In this document: positions 1-13,189 of the stretch, piece after piece | Layout of the letters: the number at the start of each line of letters is the position of its first letter | How positions within the stretch are numbered: the first letter of the stretch is position 1 | DNA from: Paraescarpia echinospica | Taxonomy: Eukaryota; Annelida; Polychaeta; Sabellida; Siboglinidae | NCBI GenBank assembly: GCA_020002185.1 | Contig: JAHLWY010000204.1 | Location: 62,001 to 126,000, forward strand | Length of the DNA: 64,000 nucleotides | Reading direction: 5' to 3' | Program-made: the position numbers and the translations under genes | Notes under the pieces: model-generated | The model's input: the letters and a program-made list of their open reading frames with translations, nothing else | Told to the model about the DNA's origin: nothing | Database searches by the model: none

Positions 1-745
1 GCTCTCACAATGCAACAATGTTGATGTGTGTTTCTCTTATTACAGTCTAATCAAGAGACGGGGTGACGCCCTCACAATGTAACAATGTTTATGTGTTTTT
101 CTCTTGTTACAGTCTAATCAAGAGACGGGGTGACGCCCTCACAATGTAACAATGTTGATGTGTGTTTATCTTGTTACAGTCTAATCAAGAGACGGGTTGA
201 CAGTCTCATAGTGTAAGAATGTTTATATGTATTTCTCTTGTTACAGTCTGATCAAGAGACGGGGTGACGCTCTCACAGTGTAACAATGGTTATGTGTGTT
301 TCTCTTATTACAGTATAATCAAGAGACGGGGTGACGCCCTCACAATGTAACAATGTTTTTGTGTGTTTCCCTTGTTACAGTCTAATCAAGAGATGGGGTG
401 ACGCCCTCACAATGTAACAATGTTTATGTGTGTTTCTCTTGTTACAGTTTAATCAAGGGACGGGATGACACTCTCACAATGTAACAATGTTTATGTGTGT
501 TTTTCTTGTTACAGTCTAATCAAGAGATGGGGTGAAGCCCTCACAATGTAACAATGTTGAAGTGTGTTTCTCTTATTACAGTCTAATCAAGAGACGGGGT
601 GACGCCCTCACAATGTAACAATGTTTTTGTGTTTTTCTCTTGTTACAGTCTAATCAATAGACGGGGTGACGCCCTCACAATGTAACAATGTTGATGTGTT
701 TTTCTCTTGTTACAGTCTAATCAAGAGACGGGGTGACGCCCTCAC
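1..745 (+). repeat. Satellite block resembling about 23.2-23.97 kb
   Basis: The ordered subtypes here ('gcaacaatg', a 'gtaagaatg' unit, 'tataatc', 'tgtttcccttg', 'tttaatcaaggg', 'gaagccc', 'gttgaagtg', 'aatcaatagacgg', then 'gttcatgtg') recur in the same order about 23,207 bp downstream. Much of the order also recurs at about 16.08-16.69 kb. Sharing several uncommon variants in sequence indicates block-level duplication rather than independent mutation. Confidence 0.7.
113..179 (+). repeat. Representative 67-bp monomer with two overlapping dyads
   Basis: This is an example unit. The consensus contains an 8-bp inverted repeat TGTAACAA ... TTGTTACA separated by 18 bases. It also contains a second dyad, TCTCTTG ... 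CAAGAGA, spanning the monomer junction; allowing a one-base bulge, TT/AA extends that stem around the loop ACAGTCT. The two dyads share TTG, so they could not fold at the same time. There is also a short internal direct repeat (ACAATGT twice, one base apart). In this particular unit 'tttatctt' replaces 'tttctctt', weakening the second dyad at its end. No binding protein can be named from the sequence. Confidence 0.8.
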
Positions 746-1755
746 AATGTAACAATGTTCATGTGTGTTTATTTTGTTACAGTCTAATCAAGAGACGGGG
801 TGACACTCTCACGGTGTAACAATGTTTATATGTATTTCTCTTGTTACAGTTTAATCAGGGGAAGGGATGACACTCTCACAGTGTAACAATGTTTATGTGT
901 GTTTCTCTTGTTACAGTATAATCAAGAGATGGGGTGACGCTCTCACAATGTAACAATGTTGATGTGTGTTTCTCTTGTTACAGTCTAATCAAGAGACGGG
1001 GTGACGCTCTCACAGTGTAACAATGTTTATGTGTGTTTCTCTTATTACAGTCTAATCAAGAGACGGGGTGACGCCCTCACAATGTAACAATGTTGATGTG
1101 TGTTTCTCTTGTTACAGTCTAATCAAGAGACCTGATGAAGCTCTCACAGTGAAACAATGGTTATATGTGTTTCTCTTATTACAGTCTAATCAAGAGACGG
1201 GGTGACGCCCTCACAATGTAACAATGTTTATGTGTTTTTCTCTTGTTACAGTCTGATCTAGACACGGGGTGACGCCCTCACATTGTAACAATGTTGATGT
1301 GTGTTTATTTTGTTACAGTCTAATCAAGAGACGGGGTGACACTCTCACAGTGTAACAATGTTTATATGTATTTATCTTGTTACAGTATAATCAAAGGACG
1401 GGATGACACTCTCACAGTGTAACAATGTTTATGTGTGTTTCTCTTGTTACAGTCTAATCAAGAGATGGGGTGACGCTCTCACAATGTATCAATGTTGATG
1501 TGTGTTTCTCTTGTTAAAGTCGAATCAAGAGATCTGGTGAAGCTCTCACAGTGTAACAATTGTTATGTGTGTTTCTCTTGTTACAGTCTAATCAAGAGAC
1601 GGGGTGACGCCCTCACAATGTAATAATGGTTATGTGTGTTTCTCTTGTTATTGTCTAATCAAGAGATGGGGTGACGCCCTCACAATGTAAAAATGTTTAT
1701 GTGTGTTTCTCTTGTTACAGTCTAATCAAGGGACGGGATGACACTCTCACAATGT
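640..1755 (+). repeat. Nested 1,810-bp-offset duplication, copy A
   Basis: Within the 4,155-bp unit, this stretch of about 16 monomers matches about 2,450-3,565 at an offset of 1,810 bp (27 monomers). Shared anchors are 'tgttcatgtg' (756/2566), 'cctgatgaag', the 'tgatc...gacacgg' unit, 'gtatcaatg' and 'gtcgaatcaag'. The match breaks down after the 'gttattgtc' unit. The duplication predates the 4,155-bp one, because both 4,155-bp copies contain it. Confidence 0.75.
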
Positions 1756-4700
1756 AACAATGTTTATGTGTGTTTCTCTTTTTACAGTCTAATCAAGAGA
1801 TGGGGTGACGCCCTCACAATGTAACAATGTTTATGTGTGTTTCTCTTGTTACAGTCTAATCAAGAGACGGGGTGACGCCCTCACAATGTAACAATGTTTT
1901 TTGTATTTTTCTCTTGTTACAGTTTAATCAAGAGACGGGGTGACGCCCTCACAATGTAACAATGTTGATGTGTTTTTCTCTTGTTACATTCTAATCAAGA
2001 GACGGGGTGACGCCCTCACAATGTAACAATGTTGATGTGTGTTTATTTTGTTACAGTCTAATCAAGAGACGGGGTGACACCCTCATGGTGTAACAATGTT
2101 TATATGTATTTCTCTTGTTACAGTTTAATCAGGGGACGGGATGACACTCTCACAGTGTAACAATGTTTATGTGTGTTTCTCTTGTTACATTATAATCAAG
2201 AGATGGGGTGACGCTCTCACAATGTAACAATGTTGATGTGTGTTTCTCTTGTTACAGTCTAATCAAGAGACGCGGTGACGCCCTCACAATGTAACAATGT
2301 TGATGTGTGGTTCTCTTGTTACAGTCTAATCAAGAGACCTGGTTACGCTCTCACAATGTAACAATGTTGATGTGTGTTTCTCTTATTACAGTCTAATCAA
2401 GAGACCTGGTGACGCTCTCACAATGCAAAAATGTTGATGTGTGTTTCCCTTATTACAGTCTAATCAAGAGACGGGGTGACGCCCTCACAATGTAACAATG
2501 TTGATGTGTTTTTCTCTTGTTACAGTCTAATCAAGAGACGGGGTGACGCCCTCACAATGTAACAATGTTCATGTGTGTTTATTTTGTTACAGTCTAATCA
2601 AGAGACGGGGTGACACTCTCACGGTGTAACAATGTTTATATGTATTTCTCTTGTTACAGTTTAATCAGGGGACGGGATGACACTCTCACAGTGTAACAAT
2701 GTTTATGTGTGTTTCTCTTGTTACAGTCTAATCAAGAGATGGGGTGACGCTCTCACAATGTAACAATGTTGATGTGTGTTTCTCTTGTTACAGTCTAATC
2801 AAGAGACGGGGTGACGCTCTCACAGTGTAACAATGTTTATGTGTGTTTCTCTTATTACAGTCTAATCAAGAGACGGGGTGACGCCCTCACAATGTAACAA
2901 TGTTGATGTGTGTTTCTCTTGTTACAGTCTAATCAAGAGACCTGATGAAGCTCTCACAGTGAAACAATGGTTATATGTGTTTCTCTTATTACAGTCTAAT
3001 CAAGAGACGGGGTGACGCCCTCACAATGTAACAATGTTTATGTGTTTTTCTCTTGTTACAGTCTGATCAAGACACGGGGTGACGCCCTCACATTGTAACA
3101 ATGTTGATGTGTGTTTATTTTGTTACAGTCTAATCAAGAGACGGGGTGACACTCTCACAGTGTAACAATGTTTATATGTATTTCTCTTGTTACAGTATAA
3201 TCAAAGGACGGGATGACACTCTCACAGTGTAACAATGTTTATGTGTGTTTCTCTTGTTACAGTCTAATCAAGAGATGGGGTGACGCTCTCACAATGTATC
3301 AATGTTGATGTGTGTTTCTCTTGTTACAGTCGAATCAAGAGACCTGGTGAAGCTCTCACAGTGTAACAATTGTTATGTGTGTTTCTCTTGTTACAGTCTA
3401 ATCAAGAGACAGGGTGACGCCCTCACAATGTAACAATGGTTATGTGTGTTTCTCTTGTTATTGTCTAATCAAGAGATGGGGTGACGCCCGCACAATGTAA
3501 CAATGTTTATGTGTGTTTCTCTTGTTACAGTCTAATCAAGGGACGGGATGACACTCTCACAGTGTAACAATGTTTATGTGTGTTTCTCTTATTACAGTCT
3601 AATCAAGAGAAGGGGTGACGCCCTCACAATGTAACAATGTTTTTGTGTTTTTCTCTTGTTACAGCCTAATCAAGAGATGGGGTGACGCCCTCACAATGTA
3701 ACAATGTTTATGTGTGTTTCTCTTGTTACAGTCTAATCAAGGGACGGGATGACGCCCTCACAATGTAACAATGTTTATGTGTGTTTCTCTTGTTACAGTC
3801 TGATCAAGACACGGGGTGACGCCCTCACATTGTAACAATGTTGATGTGTGTTTATTTTGTTACAGTCTAATCAAGAGACGGGGTGACACTCTCACAGTGT
3901 AACAATGTTTATATGTATTTCTCTTGTTACAGTATAATCAAAGGACGGGATGACACTCTCACAGTGTAACAATGTTTATGTGTGTTTCTCTTGTTACAGT
4001 CTAATCAAGAGATGGGGTGACGCTCTCACAATGTATCAATGTTGATGTATGTTTCTCTTGTTACAGTCGAATCAAGAGACCTGGCGAAGCTCTCACAGTG
4101 TAACAATTGTTATGTGTGTTTCTCTTGTTACAGTCTAATCAAGAGACGGGGTGACGCCCTCACAATGTAACAATGGTTATGTGTGTTTCTCTTGTTATTG
4201 TCTAATCAAGAGATGGGGTGACGCCCTCACAATGTAACAATGTTTATGTGTGTTTCTCTTGTTACAGTCTAATCAAGGGACGCGATGACACTCTCACAGT
4301 GTAACAATGGTTATGTGTGTTTCTCTTGTTATTGCCTAATCAAGAGATGGGGTGACGCCCTCACAATGTAACAATGTTTATGTGTGTTTCTCTTGTTACA
4401 GTCTAATCAAGGGACGGGATGACGCTCTCACAGTGTAACAATTTTTATGTGTGTTTCTCTTATTACAGTATAATCAAGAGAAGGGGTGACGCCCTCACAA
4501 TGTAACAATGTTTTTGTGTGTTTCTCTTGTTACAGTCTAATCAAGAGATGGGGTGACGCCCTCACAATGTAACAATGTTTATGTGTGTTTCTCTTGTTAC
4601 AGTCTAATCAAGGGACGGGATGACGCCCTCACAATGTAACAATGTTTATGTGTTTTTCTCTTGTTACAGTATAATCAAGAGACGCGGTGACGCCCTCACA

Positions 4701-4899
4701 ATGTAACAATGTTGATGTGTGGTTCTCTTGTTACAGTCTAATCAAGAGACCTGGTTACGCTCTCACAATGTAACAATGTTGATGTGTGTTTCTCTTATTA
4801 CAGTCTAATCAAGAGACCTGGTGACGCTCTCACAATGCAACAATGTTGATGTGTGTTTCTCTTATTACAGTCTAATCAAGAGACGGGGTGACGCCCTCA
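745..4899 (+). repeat. 4,155-bp higher-order repeat, copy 1
   Basis: This is the first copy of a tandem duplication of about 62 monomers. Markers at a constant 4,155-bp offset include 'tgttcatgtg' (756 and 4911), 'cctgatgaag' (1131 and 5286) and 'ttaatcaggggaaggg' (851 and 5006). The junction lies near 4,900, where the 'gcaacaatg' unit is followed by the 'gttcatgtg' unit. The few differences I found from copy 2 include 'gagacagggtg' near 3,411, 'gcccgcac' near 3,488 and 'ttacagtcgaa' near 3,327. Such similarity means a very recent duplication or an assembly duplication. Confidence 0.88.
2450..3565 (+). repeat. Nested 1,810-bp-offset duplication, copy B
   Basis: This is the partner of about 640-1,755. 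It is less similar than the two 4,155-bp copies are to each other (for example 'gatcaagac' against 'gatctagac', 'gtaacaatgg' against 'gtaataatgg'). A third partial reuse of the 'tgatcaagacacgg' to 'gtatcaatg' stretch lies about 737 bp further on (3,801-4,300), an 11-monomer offset. Confidence 0.75.
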
Positions 4900-7800
4900 C
4901 AATGTAACAATGTTCATGTGTGTTTATTTTGTTACAGTCTAATCAAGAGACGGGGTGACACTCTCACGGTGTAACAATGTTTATATGTATTTCTCTTGTT
5001 ACAGTTTAATCAGGGGAAGGGATGACACTCTCACAGTGTAACAATGTTTATGTGTGTTTCTCTTGTTACAGTATAATCAAGAGATGGGGTGACGCTCTCA
5101 CAATGTAACAATGTTGATGTGTGTTTCTCTTGTTACAGTCTAATCAAGAGACGGGGTGACGCTCTCACAGTGTAACAATGTTTATGTGTGTTTCTCTTAT
5201 TACAGTCTAATCAAGAGACGGGGTGACGCCCTCACAATGTAACAATGTTGATGTGTGTTTCTCTTGTTACAGTCTAATCAAGAGACCTGATGAAGCTCTC
5301 ACAGTGAAACAATGGTTATATGTGTTTCTCTTATTACAGTCTAATCAAGAGACGGGGTGACGCCCTCACAATGTAACAATGTTTATGTGTTTTTCTCTTG
5401 TTACAGTCTGATCTAGACACGGGGTGACGCCCTCACATTGTAACAATGTTGATGTGTGTTTATTTTGTTACAGTCTAATCAAGAGACGGGGTGACACTCT
5501 CACAGTGTAACAATGTTTATATGTATTTATCTTGTTACAGTATAATCAAAGGACGGGATGACACTCTCACAGTGTAACAATGTTTATGTGTGTTTCTCTT
5601 GTTACAGTCTAATCAAGAGATGGGGTGACGCTCTCACAATGTATCAATGTTGATGTGTGTTTCTCTTGTTAAAGTCGAATCAAGAGATCTGGTGAAGCTC
5701 TCACAGTGTAACAATTGTTATGTGTGTTTCTCTTGTTACAGTCTAATCAAGAGACGGGGTGACGCCCTCACAATGTAATAATGGTTATGTGTGTTTCTCT
5801 TGTTATTGTCTAATCAAGAGATGGGGTGACGCCCTCACAATGTAAAAATGTTTATGTGTGTTTCTCTTGTTACAGTCTAATCAAGGGACGGGATGACACT
5901 CTCACAATGTAACAATGTTTATGTGTGTTTCTCTTTTTACAGTCTAATCAAGAGATGGGGTGACGCCCTCACAATGTAACAATGTTTATGTGTGTTTCTC
6001 TTGTTACAGTCTAATCAAGAGACGGGGTGACGCCCTCACAATGTAACAATGTTTTTTGTATTTTTCTCTTGTTACAGTTTAATCAAGAGACGGGGTGACG
6101 CCCTCACAATGTAACAATGTTGATGTGTTTTTCTCTTGTTACATTCTAATCAAGAGACGGGGTGACGCCCTCACAATGTAACAATGTTGATGTGTGTTTA
6201 TTTTGTTACAGTCTAATCAAGAGACGGGGTGACACCCTCATGGTGTAACAATGTTTATATGTATTTCTCTTGTTACAGTTTAATCAGGGGACGGGATGAC
6301 ACTCTCACAGTGTAACAATGTTTATGTGTGTTTCTCTTGTTACATTATAATCAAGAGATGGGGTGACGCTCTCACAATGTAACAATGTTGATGTGTGTTT
6401 CTCTTGTTACAGTCTAATCAAGAGACGCGGTGACGCCCTCACAATGTAACAATGTTGATGTGTGGTTCTCTTGTTACAGTCTAATCAAGAGACCTGGTTA
6501 CGCTCTCACAATGTAACAATGTTGATGTGTGTTTCTCTTATTACAGTCTAATCAAGAGACCTGGTGACGCTCTCACAATGCAAAAATGTTGATGTGTGTT
6601 TCCCTTATTACAGTCTAATCAAGAGACGGGGTGACGCCCTCACAATGTAACAATGTTGATGTGTTTTTCTCTTGTTACAGTCTAATCAAGAGACGGGGTG
6701 ACGCCCTCACAATGTAACAATGTTCATGTGTGTTTATTTTGTTACAGTCTAATCAAGAGACGGGGTGACACTCTCACGGTGTAACAATGTTTATATGTAT
6801 TTCTCTTGTTACAGTTTAATCAGGGGACGGGATGACACTCTCACAGTGTAACAATGTTTATGTGTGTTTCTCTTGTTACAGTCTAATCAAGAGATGGGGT
6901 GACGCTCTCACAATGTAACAATGTTGATGTGTGTTTCTCTTGTTACAGTCTAATCAAGAGACGGGGTGACGCTCTCACAGTGTAACAATGTTTATGTGTG
7001 TTTCCCTTATTACAGTCCAATCAAGAGACGGGGTGACGCCCTCACAATGTAACAATGTTGATGTGTGTTTCTCTTGTTACAGTCTAATCAAGAGACCTGA
7101 TGAAGCTCTCACAGTGAAACAATGGTTATATGTGTTTCTCTTATTACAGTCTAATCAAGAGACGGGGTGACGCCCTCACAATGTAACAATGTTTATGTGT
7201 TTTTCTCTTGTTACAGTCTGATCAAGACACGGGGTGACGCCCTCACATTGTAACAATGTTGATGTGTGTTTATTTTGTTACAGTCTAATCAAGAGACGGG
7301 GTGACACTCTCACAGTGTAACAATGTTTATATGTATTTCTCTTGTTACAGTATAATCAAAGGACGGGATGACACTCTCACAGTGTAACAATGTTTATGTG
7401 TGTTTCTCTTGTTACAGTCTAATCAAGAGATGGGGTGACGCTCTCACAATGTATCAATGTTGATGTGTGTTTCTCTTGTTAAAGTCGAATCAAGAGACCT
7501 GGTGAAGCTCTCACAGTGTAACAATTGTTATGTGTGTTTCTCTTGTTACAGTCTAATCAAGAGACGGGGTGACGCCCTCACAATGTAATAATGGTTATGT
7601 GTGTTTCTCTTGTTATTGTCTAATCAAGAGATGGGGTGACGCCCTCACAATGTAACAATGTTTATGTGTGTTTCTCTTGTTACAGTCTAATCAAGGGACG
7701 GGATGACACTCTCACAGTGTAACAATGTTTATGTGTGTTTCTCTTATTACAGTCTAATCAAGAGAAGGGGTGACGCCCTCACAATGTAACAATGTTTTTG

Positions 7801-9054
7801 TGTTTTTCTCTTGTTACAGCCTAATCAAGAGATGGGGTGACGCCCTCACAATGTAACAATGTTTATGTGTGTTTCTCTTGTTACAGTCTAATCAAGGGAC
7901 GGGATGACGCCCTCACAATGTAACAATGTTTATGTGTGTTTCTCTTGTTACAGTCTGATCAAGACACGGGGTGACGCCCTCACATTGTAACAATGTTGAT
8001 GTGTGTTTATTTTGTTACAGTCTAATCAAGAGACGGGGTGACACTCTCACAGTGTAACAATGTTTATATGTATTTCTCTTGTTACAGTATAATCAAAGGA
8101 CGGGATGACACTCTCACAGTGTAACAATGTTTATGTGTGTTTCTCTTGTTACAGTCTAATCAAGAGATGGGGTGACGCTCTCACAATGTATCAATGTTGA
8201 TGTATGTTTCTCTTGTTACAGTCGAATCAAGAGACCTGGCGAAGCTCTCACAGTGTAACAATTGTTATGTGTGTTTCTCTTGTTACAGTCTAATCAAGAG
8301 ACGGGGTGACGCCCTCACAATGTAACAATGGTTATGTGTGTTTCTCTTGTTATTGTCTAATCAAGAGATGGGGTGACGCCCTCACAATGTAACAATGTTT
8401 ATGTGTGTTTCTCTTGTTACAGTCTAATCAAGGGACGCGATGACACTCTCACAGTGTAACAATGGTTATGTGTGTTTCTCTTGTTATTGCCTAATCAAGA
8501 GATGGGGTGACGCCCTCACAATGTAACAATGTTTATGTGTGTTTCTCTTGTTACAGTCTAATCAAGGGACGGGATGACGCTCTCACAGTGTAACAATTTT
8601 TATGTGTGTTTCTCTTATTACAGTATAATCAAGAGAAGGGGTGACGCCCTCACAATGTAACAATGTTTTTGTGTGTTTCTCTTGTTACAGTCTAATCAAG
8701 AGATGGGGTGACGCCCTCACAATGTAACAATGTTTATGTGTGTTTCTCTTGTTACAGTCTAATCAAGGGACGGGATGACGCCCTCACAATGTAACAATGT
8801 TTATGTGTTTTTCTCTTGTTACAGTATAATCAAGAGACGCGGTGACGCCCTCACAATGTAACAATGTTGATGTGTGGTTCTCTTGTTACAGTCTAATCAA
8901 GAGACCTGGTTACGCTCTCACAATGTAACAATGTTGATGTGTGTTTCTCTTATTACAGTCTAATCAAGAGACCTGGTGACGCTCTCACAATGCAACAATG
9001 TTGATGTGTGTTTCTCTTATTACAGTCTAATCAAGAGACGGGGTGACGCCCTCA
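4900..9054 (+). repeat. 4,155-bp higher-order repeat, copy 2
   Basis: This is the second copy, directly abutting the first. It keeps even odd private variants of copy 1, such as 'gatctagacac' (1,256 region and 5,411) and 'gtaaaaatg' (1,687 region and 5,842). It has private changes near 7,003-7,020 ('tttcccttat', 'cagtccaatc') and 'ttaaagtcgaa' near 7,485. Past about 9,055 the sequence leaves the duplication: 'gtttatg' follows where 'gttcatg' would start a third copy. Confidence 0.88.
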
Positions 9055-9629
9055 CAATGTAACAATGTTTATGTGTTTTTCTCTTGTTACAGTCTAATCA
9101 AGAGACGGGGTGACGCCCTCACAATGTAACAATGTTTATGTGTGTTTCTCTTGTTACAGTCTAATCAAGAGATGGGGTGACGCCCTCACAATGTAACAAT
9201 GTTTATGTGTGTTTCTCTTGTTACAGTCTAATCAAGAGACGGGGTGACGCCCTCACAATGTAACAATGTTTATGTGTTTTTCTCTTGTTACAGTATAATC
9301 AAGAGACGGGGTGACGCCCTCACAATGTAACAATGTTGATGTGTTTTTCTCTTGTTACAGTCTAATCAAGAGACGGTGACGCCTCACAATGAACAATGTT
9401 GATGTGTGTTTATTTTGTTACAGTCTAATCAAGAGACGGGGTGACACTCTCATGGTGTAACAATGTTTATATGTATTTATCTTGTTACAGTTTAATCAGG
9501 GGACGGGATGACACTCTCACAGTGTAACAATGTTTATGTGTGTTTCTCTTGTTACATTCTAATCAAGAGATGGGGTGACGCTCTCACAATGTAACAATGT
9601 TGATGTGTGTTTCTCTTGTTACAGTCTAA

Positions 9630-11200
9630 TCAAGAGACGGGTTGACGCTCTCACAGTGTAACAATGTTTATGTGTGTTTCTCTTATTACAGTCTAATCAA
9701 GAGAAGGGGTGACGTCCTCACAATGTAACAATGTTTTTGTGTGTTTCTCTTGTTACAGTCTAATCAAGAGATGGGGTGACGCCCTCACAATGTAACATTG
9801 TTTATGTGTGTTTCTCTTGTTACAGTCTAATCACGGGACGGGATGACGCCCTCACAATGTAACAATGTTTATGTGTTTTTCTCTTGTTACAGTATAATCA
9901 AGAGACGCGGTGACGCCCTCACAATGTAACAATGTTGATGTGTGGTTCTCTTGTTACAGTCTAATCAAGAGACCTGGTTATGCTCTCACAATGTAACAAT
10001 GTTGTTGTGTGTTTCTCTTATTACAGTCTAATCAAGAGACCTGGTGACGCTCTCACAATGCAACAATGTTGATGTGTGTTTCTCTTATTACAGTCTAATC
10101 AAGAGACGGGGTGACGCCCTCACAATGTAACAATGTTTATGTGTTTTTCTCTTGTTACAGTCTATTCAAGAGACGGGGTGACACTCTCATAGTGTAAGAA
10201 TGTTTATATGTATTTATCTTGTTACATTCTAATCAAGAGACGGGGTGACGCTCTCTCAGTGTAACAATGGTTATGTGTGTTTCTCTTATTACAGTATAAT
10301 CAAGAGACGGGGTGACGCCCTCACAATGTAACAATGTTTTTGTGTGTTTCTCTTGTTACAGTCTAATCAAGAGATGGGGTGACGCCCTCACAATGTAACA
10401 ATGTTTACGTGTGTTTCTCTTGTTACAGGTTAATCAAGGGACGGGATGACACTCTCACAATGTAACAATGTTTATGTGTGTTTTTCTTGTTACAGTCTAA
10501 TCAAGAGATGGGGTGAAGCCCTCACAATGTAACAATGTTGATGTGTGTTTCTCTTATTACAGTCTAATCAAGAGACGGGGTGACGCCCTCACAATGTAAC
10601 AATGTTTTTGTGTTTTTCTCTTGTTACAGTATAATCAAGAGACGGAGTGACGCCCTCACAATGTAACAATGTTGATGTGTTTTTCTCTTGTTACAGTCTA
10701 TTCAAGAGACGGGGTGACGCCCTCACAATGTAACAATGTTGATGTGTGTTTATTTTGTTACAGTCTAATCAAGAGACGGGGTGACACTCTCACGGGGTAA
10801 CAATGTTTATATGTATTTCTCTTGTTACAGTTTAATCAGGGGAAGGGATGACACTCTCACAGTGTAACAATGTTTATGTGTGTTTCTATTGATACAGTCT
10901 AATCAAGAGATGGGGTGACGCCCTCACAATGTAACAATTTTTATGTGTGTTGCTCTTGTTACAGTCTAATCAAGGGACGGGATGACGCCCTCACAATGTA
11001 ACAATGTTTATGTGTTTTTCTCTTGTTACAGTATAATCAAGAGACGCGGTGACGCCATCACAATGTAACAATGTTGATGTGTGGTTCTCTTGTTACAGTC
11101 TAATCAAGAGACCTGGTTACGCTCTCACAATGTAACAATGTTGATGTGTGTTTCTCTTATTACAGTCTAATCAAGAGACCTGGTGACGCTCTCACAATGT
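9630..11200 (+). repeat. Satellite block duplicated at 45.8-47.1 kb
   Basis: Private variants here recur in the same order about 36 kb away: 'gtaacattg', 'aatcacgggacgg' (9831/45999), 'cctggttatgctc', 'cacggggtaac' (10791/46691), 'tctattgatacag' and 'gacgccatcac'. The offset changes from 36,168 to 35,900 between markers, a difference of 268 bp or exactly four monomers, so one copy lost or gained four units. A short indel-bearing unit lies just upstream near 9,375-9,395. Confidence 0.82.
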
Positions 11201-11640
11201 AACAATGTTGATGTGTGTTTCTCTTATTACAGTCTAATCAAGAGACGGGGTGACGCCCTCACAATGTAACAATGTTTATGTGCTTTTCTCTTGTTACAGT
11301 CTAATCAAGAGACGGGGTGACGCCCTCACAATGTAACAATGTTGATGTGTGTTTATCTTGTTACAGTCTAATCAAGAGACGGGGTGACACTCTCTTAGTG
11401 TAAGAATGTTTATATGTATTTCTCTTGTTACAGTCTAATCAAGAGACTGGGTGACGCTCTCACAGTGTAACAATGGTTATGTGTGTTTCTCTTATTACAG
11501 TATAATCAAGAGACGGGGTGACGCCCTCACAATGTAACAATGTTTTTGTGTGTTTCTCTTGTTACAGTCTAATCAAGAGATGGGGTGACGCCCTCACAAT
11601 GTAACAATGTTTATGTGTGTTTCTCTTGTTACAGGTTAAT
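11100..11640 (+). repeat. Satellite block duplicated at 59.7-60.25 kb
   Basis: The rare combination 'ctctcttagtgtaag' (11,390) followed by 'gagactgggtg' (11,443) is found again at 60,011 and 60,066, an offset of about 48,621 bp. This is the most widely separated block pair I could tie together with private variants. Confidence 0.72.
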
Positions 11641-12529
11641 CAAGGGACGGGATGACACTCTCACAATGTAACAATTTTTATGTGTGTTTTTCTTGTTACA
11701 GTCTAATCAAGAGATGGGGTGAAGCCCTCACAATGTAACAATGTTGATGTGTGTTTCTCTTATTACAGTCTAATCAAGAGACGGGGTGACGCCCTCACAA
11801 TGTAACAATGTTTTTGTGTTTTTCTCTTGTTACAGTCTAATCAAGAGGGGGTGACGCCCTCACAATGTAACAATGTTGATGTGTGTTTCTCTTGTTACAG
11901 TCTAATCAAGAGACCTGGTTACGCTCTCACAATGTAACAATGTTGATGTGTGTTTCTCTTATTACAGTCTAATCAAGAGACCTGGTGACGCTCTCACAAT
12001 GTAACAATGTTGATGTGTGTTTCTCTTATTACAGTCTAATCAAGAGACGGGGTGACGCCCTCACAATGTAACAATGTTTATGTGTTTTTCTCTTGTTACA
12101 GTCTAATCAAGAGACGGGGTGACGCCCTCACAATGTAACAATGTTGATGTGTGTTTATCTTGTTACAGTCTAATCAAGAGACGGGGTAACACTCTCATAG
12201 TGTAAGAATGTTTATATGTATTTCTCTTGTTACAGTCTGATCAAGAGACGGGGTGACGCTCTCACAGTGTAACAATGGTTATGTGTGTTTCTCTTATTAC
12301 AGTATAATCAAGAGACGGGGTGACGCCCTCACAATGTAACAATGTTTTTGTGTGTTTCTCTTGTTACAGTCTAATCAAGAGATGGGGTGACGCCCTCACA
12401 ATGTAACAATGTTTATGTGTGTTTCTCTTGTTACAGTTTAATCAAGGGACGGGATGACACTCTCACAATGTAACAATGTTTATGTGTGTTTTTCTTGTTA
12501 CAGTCTAATCAATAGATGGGGTGAAGCTC

Positions 12530-13180
12530 TCACAATGTATCAATGTTGATGTGTGTTTCTCTTGTTACAGTCGAATCAAGAGACCTGGTGAAGCTCTCAC
12601 AGTGTAACAATTGTTATGTGTGTTTCTCTTGTTACAGTCTAATCAAGAGACAGGGTGACGCCCTCACAATGTAACAATGGTTATGTGTGTTTCTCTTGTT
12701 ATTGTCTAATCAGGAGATGGGGTGACGCCCTCACAATGTAACAATGTTTATGTGTGTTTCTCTTGTTACAGTCTAATCAAGGGACGGGATGACACTCTCA
12801 CAGTGTAACAATGTTTATGTGTGTTTGTCTTATTACAGTCTAATCAAGAGAAGGGGTGACGCCCTCACAATGTAACAATGTTTTTGTGTGTTTCTCTTGT
12901 TACAGCCTAATCAAGAGATGGGGTGACGCCCTCACAATGTAACAATGTTTATGTGTGTTTCTCTTGTTACAGTCTAATCAAGGGACGGGATGACGCCCTC
13001 ACAATGTAACAATGTTTATGTGTGTTTCTCTTGTTACAGTCTGATCAAGACACGGGGTGACGCCCTCACATTGTAACAATGTTGATGTGTGTTTATTTTG
13101 TTACAGTCTAATCAAGAGACGGGGTGACACTCTCACAGTGTAACAATGTTTATATGTATTTCTCTTGATACAGTATAATC
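12530..13180 (+). repeat. Satellite block matching 3.29-3.93 kb
   Basis: The series 'gtatcaatg', 'gtcgaatcaag', 'caattgtt', 'gagacagggtg', 'gttattgtc' and 'tgatcaagacacgg' matches copy 1 of the 4,155-bp repeat at an offset near 9,241 bp, including 'gagacagggtg' (3,406 region/12,647). Copy 2 of the 4,155-bp repeat has the consensus 'gagacggggtg' there, so copy 1 is the closer relative at that site. Confidence 0.7.
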
Positions 13181-13189
13181 AAGAGACGG

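Noticed and set aside
6988..7170. 60-codon open frame within the satellite
   Set aside because: It is pure satellite whose stops were removed by two local substitutions. The translation is the monomer read in successive frames, with no domain and no equivalent open frame at the matching place in the 4,155-bp copy.
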